Assembly (NCBI GenBank): GCA_030159075.1
Contig: BROG01000455.1
Coordinates: forward strand, 124,001-188,000
From: Atrina japonica
Taxonomy: Eukaryota; Mollusca; Bivalvia; Pterioida; Pinnidae
Length of the DNA: 64,000 nucleotides
Direction of reading: 5' to 3'
Position numbers and translations under genes: made by a program. The notes beneath the pieces are model-generated. The model saw only the letters and a list, made by a program, of their open reading frames with translations, did no database searches and was not told the DNA's origin. Each line of letters begins with the position of its first letter. The stretch's first letter is position 1. Of the stretch, positions 44,701 to 54,000 are shown piece after piece.

Positions 44701-45771
44701 ATATTTGGAAATTATGGCGGTATATCAAGTTTGGCAATGAAATGTAAAGGGAGATAACTCTAACATCAAGTGTTTAAATCTTGCTTCTGTGAGAGTTGGA
44801 AAAATCGTCACATCATGTGTTTACTTCTCAGTAATTATCATACCTCAATAAATAATTATGAGAGGATGGTTTTTGTATCACTGGCTTGACAAAAATATAT
44901 TTTAAACCCAAATGATGAAATTTAACATAAGAAATTGTTCTGGGTTAATGTAAGAAACGGATCCGGATTTTCAGGCCATTGAATATGTACATATTTTGGA
45001 CGGATTGATTAGATCATTTTAATAGGATGGCCAAACTGTCCAAACTTAGACAATGGCCAAAATATCCCTATTTACAGTAGTGAGTTGTAAACAGGATATG
45101 ATATACAGCAGGAATTAAAGACATTAAAATGACCACACCTCGAAAATAGTGTAAATGTGAAAATTTACCTCTGGGGGTAATTTACACTAAATACTTGATG
45201 AAAAATTGTTTGTGTAAATAACCCCCCTCCCTGTGTACTAGGCCAACACTTTTGCTAAGAATTATCGTTTGATACAGGACTTCTAACATTGTGGTGTGAT
45301 ATGACTAAAAAATCCCAACGCATATGGTGTCCATGAGAATATCACATAATTAACAACACACGGAAATATCCGTGTTAACAGTTATATTATAATTGCTGTA
45401 CAATATATCAATTCCATTGGAAACACATTCTTTGAATTAGACAAACTACCGATAATGTTTTCAACACGATATGTTTGTGTTATTTTGACTGTGACTGTAT
45501 TTAATAATTCTAGCATGATCTTAAGTATCATAAAGTAACATTGATTTTACAGCACGACTCTTTTTTCCATCACTTTGTTTTCCAATGTTTATGACACACA
45601 CCAAATGTGCTTTTTAATCTTAGAGAGTCACATATCATTTTATGTTAACTACCGGTATATCAGATATGAAATTTTTTGTTACTAGTTTATTTATCAATAT
45701 TAATCTTTTCTTTGCAGTACGAATATTCCTTTTCTGTAGAAAGATCTGCTGCTGCGCGAATATCATCCTGA
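35699..45771 (+). CDS. MVB12: Multivesicular body subunit 12 (ESCRT-I), nine coding exons, 267 aa
   Basis: Joined coding exons: 35699-35773, 36789-36896, 38377-38467, 39816-39948, 41198-41326, 42448-42554, 42818-42873, 44573-44623 and 45718-45771 (TGA). All use GT-AG and keep one frame (804 bases). Residues about 5-148 form an MABP domain, recognisable from ITQVIVVTDAAKCPPGYTLV, DADLWRDGLFGRRVYRFLCV, VLNERDAIPPGFTCVDYTSD and PPNGYTLVGELNNMALCYKM. A Pro/Ser-rich linker follows (PYNPIPTSPTKLGPPERTSS), then a UMA domain (about 216-267) with GVPFQ, YKSIMDIERQYEYSFSVERS. MVB12 is the fourth ESCRT-I subunit; the MABP domain binds acidic membranes and the UMA domain anchors it to the ESCRT-I core for sorting ubiquitinated cargo into endosomal vesicles. 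Length is close to vertebrate MVB12A (273) and a bit below MVB12B. The gene looks intact. No neighbour shares its function. Confidence 0.92.
35883..36240 (+). mobile_element. SINE family B, full length with target-site duplication
   Basis: Head CTTGCGGTGCCCTAGTGGTA followed by GAGTGTTCGACTTGCGAGCG and box B CCGGTTCGATTCCCAG; body TTCCTTCGCCAAGCGCTCC; 3' end GGTGACATCTCAATACCTGT and GGGATGTAAAACAACAAACA. ACATGTACAA flanks both sides (35873-35882 and 36241-36250). A 13-base A run near 36108 interrupts the body. It lies in intron 1 of MVB12. Confidence 0.88.
36789..36896 (+). CDS. MVB12: MVB12 coding exon 2
   Basis: Acceptor TTACAG, donor GTAATT, phase 0/0. Encodes VDKTYDKREDADLWRDGLFG and RRVYRFLCVERCAPSP of the MABP domain. 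Confidence 0.92.
37011..37221. mobile_element. Element T copy 1 (CAACCCCTAAAGTCA)
   Basis: Ordered landmarks (CATCAACCCCTAAAGTCA, CAAAGAATGGTTAAGTCTAC, TCAGGGGTG-ATGATTTA, ACATTATGACAGTAGACCAT) recur in the opposite orientation at 48455-48650. Confidence 0.55.
37300..37485. mobile_element. TA-flanked MITE of the GACCACC family
   Basis: Left TACAGTCAAACTTGTCTATA and right GTGAAAGTTTGACTATA are inverted repeats; the interior has GGCAGGTGGTCTTTATAAAG and GCCCTTTATACAGAG. Confidence 0.62.
37547..37799 (+). repeat. About 50-bp direct repeat, 200 bp apart
   Basis: GAGTGTGAATATCTCGAACA followed by GAAAGGATTAATC and ATATGTCCTTGGC occurs at 37550 and again at 37750 with small changes. The second copy abuts a truncated SINE. 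Confidence 0.8.
37799..38066 (+). mobile_element. SINE family A, slightly 5'-truncated
   Basis: Begins CAGCGCACTCGACTCTTGAC inside the head, has box B GAGTTCAAGTCTAGCC, and ends TAGGACGTTAAACAAAAATA. Confidence 0.82.
38190..38256 (+). mobile_element. SINE family A 3' fragment
   Basis: GTCTCCATATGAGTGAAATA then AGTGGGACATTAAACAACAA and CATAAA repeats; only the tail domain is present. Confidence 0.7.
38377..38467 (+). CDS. MVB12: MVB12 coding exon 3
   Basis: Acceptor TTACAG, donor GTACGC, ends in phase 1. Encodes GRDVLVDTVVLNERDAIPPG and FTCVDYTSDT of the MABP domain. Confidence 0.9.
38476..38573. mobile_element. Mini palindromic element M, copy 2
   Basis: Starts TTAATTCTTTCCACCTTTAA and ends TGGGTTGGAAAGGTTAA, with internal AAACAATAGAAAAGAGCATA. 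It begins only 8 bases after the exon 3 donor. Confidence 0.62.
38590..38805 (-). mobile_element. SINE family C, diverged
   Basis: CCTTCCGCAAGTAAACTGAC, AAACTTTCTCACAAAATCAG and CTTAGGTTCCAG match family C read on the minus strand. The tRNA-like head at the right is heavily mutated. Confidence 0.68.
38880..38975 (+). repeat. tRNA-related repeat fragment
   Basis: TCAAGGGTCCCAGGTTTGAC followed by TCCTAATAGAGA resembles the head at 3525-3625 and 49300-49375. Confidence 0.35.
38998..39231 (+). mobile_element. SINE family C
   Basis: AAAGCACTTTAAACTTTGAA, box B-like CAGGTTCCGACCC, GGAACCTGAGCGGTTTTTGT and the end GACTGGTTGAGTATGGTGTA match family C. A short GAGGGCCAGTGTTCT segment is duplicated inside. 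Confidence 0.65.
39603..39693. mobile_element. Mini palindromic element M, copy 3
   Basis: TAACCCTTTCAACCCTACAG at the left, TTTAGGGATGAAAGGGTTTA at the right; internal TTAGACTGGTCTTAATCTAT. Confidence 0.68.
39816..39948 (+). CDS. MVB12: MVB12 coding exon 4
   Basis: Acceptor TTACAG, donor GTAAGT, phase 1 to 2. Encodes (R)EKAVKKKTLCVRYMSSELTN, DAISELILLSKGVRRPPNGY and TLV(G). Confidence 0.92.
40127..40400 (+). repeat. Dispersed repeat R4, copy 3
   Basis: GGTGGAGTCTCGTGAACTCT links to copy 1, and CTTGTCATAACCGCAAAAGT then GAGTAGAATCATCCG links to copy 2. An internal duplication of AATTTTAGGTAATAAAG is visible near 40180-40215. Confidence 0.5.
41030..41140. repeat. Dispersed repeat with GGAGATATGCATTTGTCTTG, copy 1
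   Basis: About 105 bases, including GAAGAAATTATCAAAATTTT and GACTTGGCAAGTAT, are shared with 59968-60072. Within it TAGGGAGTCTCCCTA is a palindrome. Confidence 0.7.
41198..41326 (+). CDS. MVB12: MVB12 coding exon 5
   Basis: Acceptor TCTCAG, donor GTAAGT, phase 2 to 2. Completes the MABP domain (ELNNMALCYKM) and starts the Gln/Ser/Pro-rich linker. Confidence 0.9.
41340..41424. mobile_element. Small palindromic element, relative of 12143-12236
   Basis: CCCCTGAAAAAAATGGACCC, TTCTGTAAATCAGTGACTAA and GTATTTAGGAGTGAATATGT match the element near 12143. Confidence 0.55.
42448..42554 (+). CDS. MVB12: MVB12 coding exon 6
   Basis: Acceptor AACAG, donor GTATGT, phase 2 to 1. Encodes the linker NQMASTLPYNPIPTSPTKLG and PPERTSSGAGVGVVT. 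Confidence 0.88.
42818..42873 (+). CDS. MVB12: MVB12 coding exon 7
   Basis: Acceptor CTCCAG, donor GTAAGT, phase 1 to 0. Encodes (A)LSGVPFQCSQQLTSMQQD, the start of the UMA domain. Confidence 0.88.
42936..43161. mobile_element. MITE G, copy 2
   Basis: GGCACCATATAGCATGAGAA at the left and CTCAAGTTCTATAGTGCCAG at the right are inverted repeats. Inside, GAATATTCTCAACTTGGC and CTCAGCCAATCAGATTTC are repeated in inverse as GATATTCTC and GAAATCTGATTGGCTGAG. Confidence 0.75.
43420..43600 (+). repeat. Degenerate 16-bp tandem repeat AGAGACCACAGTCATA
   Basis: About ten units of GAGACCAC followed by (A/T)GTCATA(A) or TGTCTTGA. The array is a local expansion of the GACCACC repeat and resumes after the SINE (GAGAGACCACATTATGATGG). 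Confidence 0.7.
43601..43894 (+). mobile_element. SINE family A, full length, inserted in the 16-bp array
   Basis: Head GAGCCGGCCTGACTCAGTTG, box B GAGTTCGAGTCCAGCC, tail GGGATGTTAAACAACAATAA with CAAA repeats. TCTTGAG flanks both sides, from the interrupted array. Confidence 0.88.
44218..44240. repeat. Short (TA)n microsatellite
   Basis: TA tract of about 11 units followed by GATAGATA. Confidence 0.85.
44268..44398. mobile_element. Palindromic MITE (ACACAAATGTTT)
   Basis: CACACAAATGTTTTTATCAG then TCATCAGACTGCAC at the left pairs with GTGTGGAGTCTGATGATATG and GATAGAAACATTTGTGTAGT at the right. Confidence 0.68.
44573..44623 (+). CDS. MVB12: MVB12 coding exon 8
   Basis: Acceptor TTTACAG, donor GTAAGT, phase 0/0. 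Encodes IIIPQIQYKSIMDIERQ of the UMA domain. Confidence 0.9.
45718..45771 (+). CDS. MVB12: MVB12 terminal coding exon 9
   Basis: Acceptor TTTGCAG, then YEYSFSVERSAAARISS and TGA. This completes the UMA domain (Y-E/D-F-x-V-E-R-S is its signature). Confidence 0.9.
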   Translation, partial: YEYSFSVERSAAARISS

Positions 45772-46144
45772 ATACTGACAGCTCCCCAACAGGACTACTG
45801 AACACTCTATGTGCTGTGATTTTCGTTCATTTTATGTAACAAAAGACACAAGTCATGTTCGATTTTAGTGGGTGCCATTTTGTAGGTCCTACACTGTAAA
45901 ATTTGATAGTTCCATAAGTCTGAACATTTTTGTCATTTTAGATGATTCTGAAATTCTTAGACTTGTGTTATTTCACATTTTGTGTTTCAAGATCCAGGCG
46001 TCTTTCTGCTGTAGTTGTTATTTTGTGAGATGTACAGGGATGAAATATGAACTGTCCTTTCACATGTAAAGTATTATTTATCATATCACAAGACCAAAAA
46101 TATACCTACTTAGCATATACATACACCAGAGTCCAAGTTCAAGA

Positions 46145-46214
46145 ACTAAAACAGAATCGTCAAAGACAATAGAAAAAGAACATACCATTTTAATACTTAG
46201 GGATGAAATGGTAA
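46145..46214. mobile_element. Mini palindromic element M, fragment
   Basis: GACAATAGAAAAAGAACATA and CCATTTTAATACTTAGGGAT match the right part of element M. Confidence 0.5.
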
Positions 46215-46274
46215 ATTCTTCAGTGTAGAAATTATTTTTGCAGCGTGCAGTTTATTTACATGACATGTTCTGGG

Positions 46275-46350
46275 GGTCACCTGACCTGAGTTAAGTCCCT
46301 TGACCTGAGTTGACACACCTGACCTCAGTTGAGATACCTGACCTGAGTTT
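46275..46350. repeat. Degenerate tandem repeat of TGACCTGAGTTGA
   Basis: Four to five units about 20 bases apart contain TGACCT. The spacing is too wide for a classical direct-repeat nuclear receptor site. Confidence 0.55.
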
Positions 46351-46862
46351 CCAGACCCAAGTCTGTGGACAAGATTTGAGTCCCTCAGTCAGGTGGCTTA
46401 TTTTGGTCAGTAGGCCTCTGTTCACCTGAGGATGTGTATCTGGACGGTGCACTTGTGCTATGTGTATAAAGTATGTAACAAGATTTTTTGTCCACATTTC
46501 CTTGGATTTGCCATGGCAACAGAACATTGTGATTTTCATAAGACTTATTAGGTCAGGATTTTTTACAGAAATAGTCGGAAATCAGGACTTATAAAGTCCT
46601 TTCCACATTTTATTTTTTTTTTTTCAATAGAAATGAAAAATGATGATTATAGGTAGTGTAATTTTGGATAGCAAAATGACACAGAAACCTACCTGCGTTG
46701 TCATGGTTTCTGATTTTATCTTAATGTCATTTTCCAGGCTCTGTACCATTTTACCGTCCAGAGTAACAGGTCCACACCTATTGTGAAAATTTTTGTTTTA
46801 TTATTTTCATTACTATTACTATCATTCCTATTATTATAAATATTATCATTATTATTGTTATT

Positions 46863-47212
46863 AAGGGGGAATTAGCTGTGTTTTAAGCTCCCCCTCCCCT
46901 TCTGACTACTAGGATTGAAATACAATAGCAAAATAAGAGATATACACATTCTTAAATTCCTATATACTTTGTGAAAATTAGTTGAGAAACCCAGGTTTGG
47001 GACTTTATTCATTTACAATTGATCAACTCAACCTTACTATTTGTATATAATACCATACTGGACCTGACCTAATTTTGTACAAAATGTATAGCAATATAAA
47101 TTTTTTTTATGCCTGTGTATAGCTCTTATGTGTTGTTCTTAATCATGTACATGAAGTAACAGTAGAAAAAATCGAAATAATGTTTTAGGTATACACAGCT
47201 AATGCCCCTTTT
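46863..47212. mobile_element. Element Q, copy 2 with inverted ends
   Basis: Left AAGGGGGAATTAGCTGTG and right CACAGCTAATGCCCCTT are inverted repeats. Internal CAACCTTACTATTTGTATA and GCCTGTGTATAGCTCTTAT match copy 1 at 18312. Confidence 0.72.
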
Positions 47213-48454
47213 AAGTTTTATTGATATTATTGCAGAAGTATAACTTGTGTAGGCATACACGGGAAGATGTGCCCAAGGGGTCATTTAGGGTAATTTCATT
47301 AACTAACTAGGCATTCAATAAGGAGATGCGCCCAAACTGTCTTTTTTTGTGAACTTTCATTAATTGTCTAGAAATACAATACTTTAAGTAGCCACATTAT
47401 ATGCTAAATAAGGTACTATCAATTAACACTCTTTTTTTTTCTTGAGTTAAGATTTTTGTGGTTTTCCCTTAAAAAACGAATTTTTTATATCAATATCTGT
47501 TGCTCTTGAGTCCTAGCACTTAATGGAACTGTTTTACATTTAAGTAGATATTTTCATATTTTCATTTTGGATTTTTTTCGTTGATATTGATTACCCACAA
47601 AACTAACGTAATTAAATCTTCAACAATTTTTAAAATTTTTTTTACAGTACTTTATTCCAGCTTATATCATTTAACTTTGAAATATTTGAAATTGTTTTTG
47701 TGTGTATATAGATTTTCTTTGCTCAGTCAACAGATATTTACAAGTTCAAGAATCTTACAGTATCAATTAATGTAGACTTGCATTGGAATACAGTCGACCA
47801 TCTTCTCAAAGACTACACCTTCTGCCACTAAAATGTGGTCTTTAAAGACAGGTGTTCTCAGAGAAGATTTTTTCCACTGAAGTACAACTTAACTAAATGA
47901 TTTTCAGAATGTGGTCTGAAAATAATTACGGTATAAAGTAAATATAATTATTTTGCAATTTGCAATTTCTGAGTCTTGCTAGAGTGATTTCCCTTGCCAA
48001 CAACTCTTTTGATATCTAAGGACAATAAAGGTGGTGCTTATATGAAATGACCTTACCTCACAATGCTGTTTTTCAGTTGAACAAGTGTTCAGAAATTGAA
48101 AAAAAAGACCTAATATTCTGAACAATCCTGAAGCAGTGGGAAACCAGAATGGAAGAGTATTTGAAGTTGTTATGAATAATCTTTCTCTATTGACAACGCT
48201 GTACCCACTGTTATTGTTTAAGAGAATTTATCACAACTTGGACACAGAAGAGTGCCAAATAACTCAGAAATAGCATATTGATTTATTTCACACACATAAC
48301 CCAGAAGATCAAAGATCCTGGGGAATATTTATTTTTGTCTGTGGGTTTGTCCATGCTTTACTTGAATTTAGCATAGAATGAGTTCAATTTTGACCAATAC
48401 TTAGCAGTATTAGCTAGAGTTATGTCACTTTGATCTTTTTAGCTGAACCACCCC
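47213..48454. other. Non-coding DNA; decayed GACCACC-family repeat near 47790
   Basis: CAGTCGACCATCTTCTCAAA, GACTACACCTTCTGCC and AATGTGGTCTTTAAAGACAG at 47790-47890 recall the MITE family at 17520. Nothing else is recognised. Confidence 0.4.
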
Positions 48455-48650
48455 TGCAGTCACATTTAGACTCGCTCAGATCAATTAATAGTATAGTCCA
48501 CTGTCATAATGTAGGAGTAAACAAGTTTATATTGCGTGTCAAATTATTACAGTTTTGATTCTAAATCACGCACCCCTGAAATCTCACAGTGGACTTAACC
48601 ATTCTTTGAGATGGGAAGGTCCAAATATGACTTCAGGGGTTGATGAGGTA
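48455..48650. mobile_element. Element T copy 2, inverted relative to 37011
   Basis: TAGTCCACTGTCATAATGTA, GGACTTAACCATTCTTTGAG and GACTTCAGGGGTTGATGAGG are reverse-complement matches to copy 1. Confidence 0.6.
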
Positions 48651-50583
48651 TCTCTACGGGATTAGTCTTTCTCAAACATATATTGTTACTTATTTGTTTT
48701 TGTAATATTATAGTGATTCAAGACTTAGTTATGTTGTTATTAAAAATCACATGTCGGGTGAATCTTGTATGTTTTACTTTTATTTCTATAAATATTGAAC
48801 GTCGGTGTTTATTCACTTTTTACAATGTCTGTTCTATAAATAACTCAACTATATTTTTTAAACCAGATATTACTTATTATAAATTGCAAAGACACTATGG
48901 TGTCGTGAAGGTGATCGAATTTACTTAACTACTCGGACTCTGTATTCAACACATATCAGAATAACTAGCAGGTGCTCTGTAACAAAATTTCATAATTGTA
49001 TTCATAACTTTAAATTTTTCATAAAATATTTCTAGTGATGATTAAAAAAATATCATGGATTGCACTGCTTAATAATTTTCATCACCAAATAACATACATA
49101 AAAGATGACATGTAAACTTTGAGTAATTTAAATGTATGATTATAAACCCTTGCAGAAAAAAATGTCTGAATTAAAGACTTTGTAGGAGTTTAATATTATC
49201 TAAAGTCATTGTTATTGCCTTATCGCCAAATGTCCGATATGTAGGTATACATTTGTTTGGTGTTCCTACTAGCTTGAGAGGGTGGGTTTCCCCTTTAGCT
49301 TGTAAACCAGGGGTCCTAGGTTCGATTCCAAGCAGAGGCAGTATTTGTTTCTGTTACATTTGCACTATTTGATGTTAGTCCATTGTAACATAATCACACA
49401 AATGTTTGACAGGCCATTTAATTGTGACAACATTGGCAAAAGTCTTCCAAAACGTGCCCTGTCGGGCCTTTAGCAAAAGGTCAATTATGGTTGACTCCTC
49501 TACTATTTCAGATAAACAAAAGTGTACTTGAAAACAAAATTTAGAATTTACAATCTGCCAGTCTGTGAAAGAGAAAATTTTACATGCTTAGCATGCTGTA
49601 ATATATTATCAAATTGATTCACATTAATGTTTTTAAATACCGGTACTCTTTACATGTACCAGGAAGTTTTCGCCCGTTGTTATTTTCACCTTTTTATGAC
49701 AGAAAACATATCGGTACAGTAAGCCACTGATGGGTCGAAAAACATCGGAACTTCAACTCATGAATAGTAACCTAGAATAATAGATTTTTAGTGTTAGAGG
49801 TTTTATAAGATGTACTTGACTGCTTTGAAACTGTACAAAACATATTGTCATGATATCTAATAACTCTTGTTAATAGTTTCTAAATTTTCGTGAAATTAAA
49901 ACATTGAAGGTTTCGGAAGATGAGAAGAATTGTCATGGAGTGATTTCAAACATGTGTAAATTTTTACTTTGGCTTATTTGCAGGAATTTTCGATGTCTTT
50001 ATATAATTGGGCCCAAAATTTATTCAAAACATTGAGAAATTTGACTCATAAAGAGTTCGAATTATAAACTGTTTATAAGTACCATTGAATAAACAAATTT
50101 ATTTGGGACTTTGTCAATAGTTCCAGACATCAGGAAATTTGATTCATTGAAGTTCGACTCACCAAAGAGCTTCTGTATTCACCCCTTCTTATATTTGCTC
50201 AAACCACCCTAGTCTCATGGTTGGAATGTATGTCAGTGATTCAATTATTTAGAGTGAAATTTTCGCTATTCTTTGAAATTCGCTCTCTCATCCAAGGGAG
50301 AAAATGAAATGGAAGGGAAATTTTGCGGGTATGCGTTTAATATTTTGAACTTTCTCTTAATCAGTCTGGCATTTCTGTTAAGCTGTAATAGATTGTGACT
50401 TCCTGTTTGGCAAGATGCCATTATGTTGGTAGTGATATACCAAAGGAACAATTTGTAAAACCTATTATCCATAAGTAGGGTACTACCGAGTTCATTAGCA
50501 TTATTCACTTAACTCTTGTTTTTATTTTTTTTTCTATTGTTTTGCTCATGCAATTTAGAAAGAATAAATTATTAAATGTTTTA
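48651..50583. other. Non-coding DNA; tRNA-related fragment near 49300
   Basis: GGGGTCCTAGGTTCGATTCC (49311-49330) has a box B core and the same downstream AGAGGCAGTAT as 3525-3625. No supported gene. Confidence 0.4.
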
Positions 50584-50622
50584 CACATGTTACAATTTGT
50601 TTATTACTACAATATATGACCA
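50584..50622 (+). repeat. Outlying first unit of the 39-bp minisatellite
   Basis: TTACAATTTGTTTATTACTA followed by CAATATATGACCAG is a unit of the array that starts again at 51027; the element at 50624-51023 separates it. Confidence 0.85.
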
Positions 50623-50623
50623 G

Positions 50624-51023
50624 GGCCCAAAATCACCAAATTTTCTCAATACTCGAGCTCAACTTTTATTTCATTATTTTGACTATATAACTGTTTGTAA
50701 AACTATTGGGTTAGAGTGATTAAGAAACATTATTATTTTACATCATTTAGATAGAACATTTTGCGTCACATTTATGATTTTCCTTTAAAAAATGAACAAA
50801 TATGTTGAGTACAGTACTCTAAATTTGAGTACGTACTCAACTATTTTTTTAATAAACTCTGAAGTTTTCTACAAATGAGCAATAATTTTGATGATTATTT
50901 ACAACTGTATGCTGTCAATATACAAACATGTCAAGTTACAGAATAAATTTTGCATGTTTCAACCTTAAAATCATAAAAAGTTAGTTGAGCTTGAGTACTG
51001 AGTAAATTTGGTGACTTCGGGCC
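50624..51023. mobile_element. Palindromic element P inserted in the minisatellite, CAG target duplication
   Basis: Left GGCCCAAAATCACCAAATTT and right AAATTTGGTGACTTCGGGCC are inverted repeats, with the same GTACTCAA core as 16577-16974. The interrupted unit GACCAGGTC reads GACCAG at the left and CAGGTC at the right, so CAG (50621-50623, 51024-51026) is duplicated. Confidence 0.85.
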
Positions 51024-51026
51024 CAG

Positions 51027-54000
51027 GTCTTTCAACATTTGTTTATCACTGCAATATATGACCAGGTCTTTCAACATTTGTATATCACTACAATATATGA
51101 CCAGGTCTTTCAACATTTGTATATCACTACCATATATGACCAGGTCTTTCAACATTTGTTTACCACTACAATATATGACCAGGTCTTTCAACATTTGTTT
51201 ACCACTACAATATATGACCAGGTCTTTCAACAGTTGTTTATCACTACAATATATGACCAGGTCTTTCAACATTTGTATATCACTACCATATATGACCAGG
51301 TCTTTCAACAGTTGTTTATCACTACAATATATGACCAGGTCTTTCAACATTTGTTTATCACTACAATATATGACCAGGTCTTTCAACAGTTGTTTATCAC
51401 TCCAATATATGACCAGGTTTTACAACATTTGTTTATCACTACAATATATGACCAGGTCTTTCAAAATTTGTTTATTACTACAATATATGACCAGGTCTTT
51501 CAACATTTGTTTATCACTACAATATATGACCAGATCTTACAACATTTGTTTATCACTGCAATATATCACCAAGACTTTCAACATTTGTTTATCACTCCTA
51601 TATATCACCAGGTTTTACAACATTTGTTTATCACTACAATATATCACCAGGTCTTACAACAGTTGTTTATCACTACAATATATCACCAGGTTTTACAACA
51701 TTTGTTTATCACTACAATATATGACCAGGTCTTACAACAGTTGTTTATCACTACTATATATGACCAGGTCTTACAACAGTTGTTTATCACTACAATATAT
51801 GACCAGGTTTTACAACATTTGTTTATCACTACAATATATGACCAGGTCTTACAACAGTTGTTTATCACTACTATATATGACCAGGTCTTACAACATTTGT
51901 TTACCACTACAATATATGACCACAGGTCTTACAACATTTGTTTATTACAACAATATATGATCTCAGGTCTTACAACATTTGTTTATCACTACAATATATG
52001 ACCAGGTCTTACAACAGTTGTTTATTACTACAATATATGACCAGGTCTTACAACAGTTGTTTATCACTACAATATATGATCTCAGGTTTTACAACAGTTG
52101 TTTATCACTACAATATATGACCAGGTCTTACAACATTTGTTTATTACTACAATATATGATCTCAGGTCTTACAACATTTGTTTATCACTACAATATATGA
52201 CCAGGTCTTACAACATTTGTTTATTACTACAATATATGACCACAGGTCTTACAACAGTTGTTTATCACTACAATATATGACCAGATCTTACAACAGTTGT
52301 TTATCACTACAATATATGACCAGGTCTAACAACAGTTGTTTATCACTACTATATATGACCAGGTCTTACAACAGTTGTTTATTACTACAATATATGACCA
52401 GGTCTTACAACATTTGTTTACCACTACAATATATGACCACAGGTCTTACAACATTTGTTTATTACAACAATATATGATCTCAGGTCTTACAACATTTGTT
52501 TATCACTACAATATATGACCAGGTCTTACAACAGTTGTTTATTACTACAATATATGACCAGGTCTTACAACAGTTTTGTTTATTACTACAATATATGATC
52601 TCAGGTTTTACAACATTTGTTTATCACTACAATATATGACCAGGTCTTACAACAGTTGTTTATCACTACAATATATGACCAGGTCTTATAACATTTGTTT
52701 ATCACTACAATGACCAGGTCTTACAACAGTTGTTTATCACTACAATATATGACCAGGTCTTACAACAGTTGTTTATCACTACAATATATGACCAGGTCTT
52801 ATAACATTTGTTTATCACTACAATATATGACCAGGTCTTACAACAGTTGTTTATCACTACAATATATGACCAGGTCTTATAACATTTGTTTATCACTACA
52901 ATATATGACCAGGTCTTACAACAGTTGTTTATCACTATTATATATGACCAGGTCTAACAACAGTTGTTTATCACTACAATATATGATCTCAGGTTTTACA
53001 ACATTTGTTTATCACTACAATATATGACCAGGTCTTACAACATTTGTTTACCACTACAATATATGACCACAGGTCTTACAACATTTGTTTACCACTACAA
53101 TATATGACCAGGTCTTACAACATTTGTTTATCACTCCAATATATGACCACAGGTCATACAACAGTTGTTTATCACTCCAATATATGACCAGGTCTTACAA
53201 CAGTTGTTTATCACTCCAATATATGACCACAGGTCATACAACAGTTGTTTATCACTCCAATATATGACCAGGTCATACAACAGTTGTTTATCACTACAAG
53301 ATATGACCAGGTCTTACAACATTTGTTTATCACTACTATATATGACCAGGTCTTACAACAGTTGTTTATCACTACAATATATGACCAGGTCTTACAACAG
53401 TTGTTTATCACTACAATATATGACCAGGTCTTACAACAGTTGTTTATCACTACAATATATCACCAAGTCTTTCAACATTTGTTTATCACTACAATATATG
53501 ACCAGGTCTTACAACATTTGTTTATCACTACTATATATGACCAGGTCTTACAACATTTGTTTACCACTACAATATATGACCACAGGTCTTACAACATTTG
53601 TTTATCACTACAATATATGACCAGGTCTTACAACATTTGTTTATCACTACAATATATGACCAGGTCTTTCAACATTTGTTTATCACTACAATATATGACC
53701 AGGTCTTTCAACATTTGTTTATCACTACAATATATGACCAGGTCTTACAACATTTGTTTATCACTACAATATATGACCAGGTCTTTCAACATTTCTTTGT
53801 TACTACAATATATGATCTCAGGTTTTACAACATTTGTTTACCACTAAAATATATGACCAGGTCTTTCAACATTTGTTTATTACTACAATATATGATCTCA
53901 GGTCTTACAACAGTTGTTTATCACTACAATATATGACCAGGTCTTACAACAGTTGTTTATCACTACAATATATGACCAGGTCTTTTTGTTTATCACTACA

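Larger units (their letters stand above)
45772..46862. other. MVB12 3' flank with short repeats
   Basis: Presumably begins with the 3' untranslated region; no AATAAA is present close to the stop and the first clear one downstream is at 48024, so the true end is unknown. Holds a mini element M remnant (46145-46214) and a TGACCTGAGTTGA repeat (46275-46350). Confidence 0.45.

Noticed and set aside
46275..46350. Repeated TGACCT half-sites as a nuclear receptor response element
   Set aside because: Half-sites are about 20 bases apart, beyond the 0-8 spacing of known response elements, and the whole unit repeats, so it is more simply a tandem repeat.
51039..52001. Open frame of 320 codons with 13-residue repeats (FITTIYDQVLQHL), and many similar frames on both strands to 56013
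   Set aside because: The minisatellite unit is 39 bp, so any stop-free frame stays open until a 41-bp unit shifts it. Frames change at 41-bp units with no conservation, and there are no splice or start contexts. These are by-products of the repeat.
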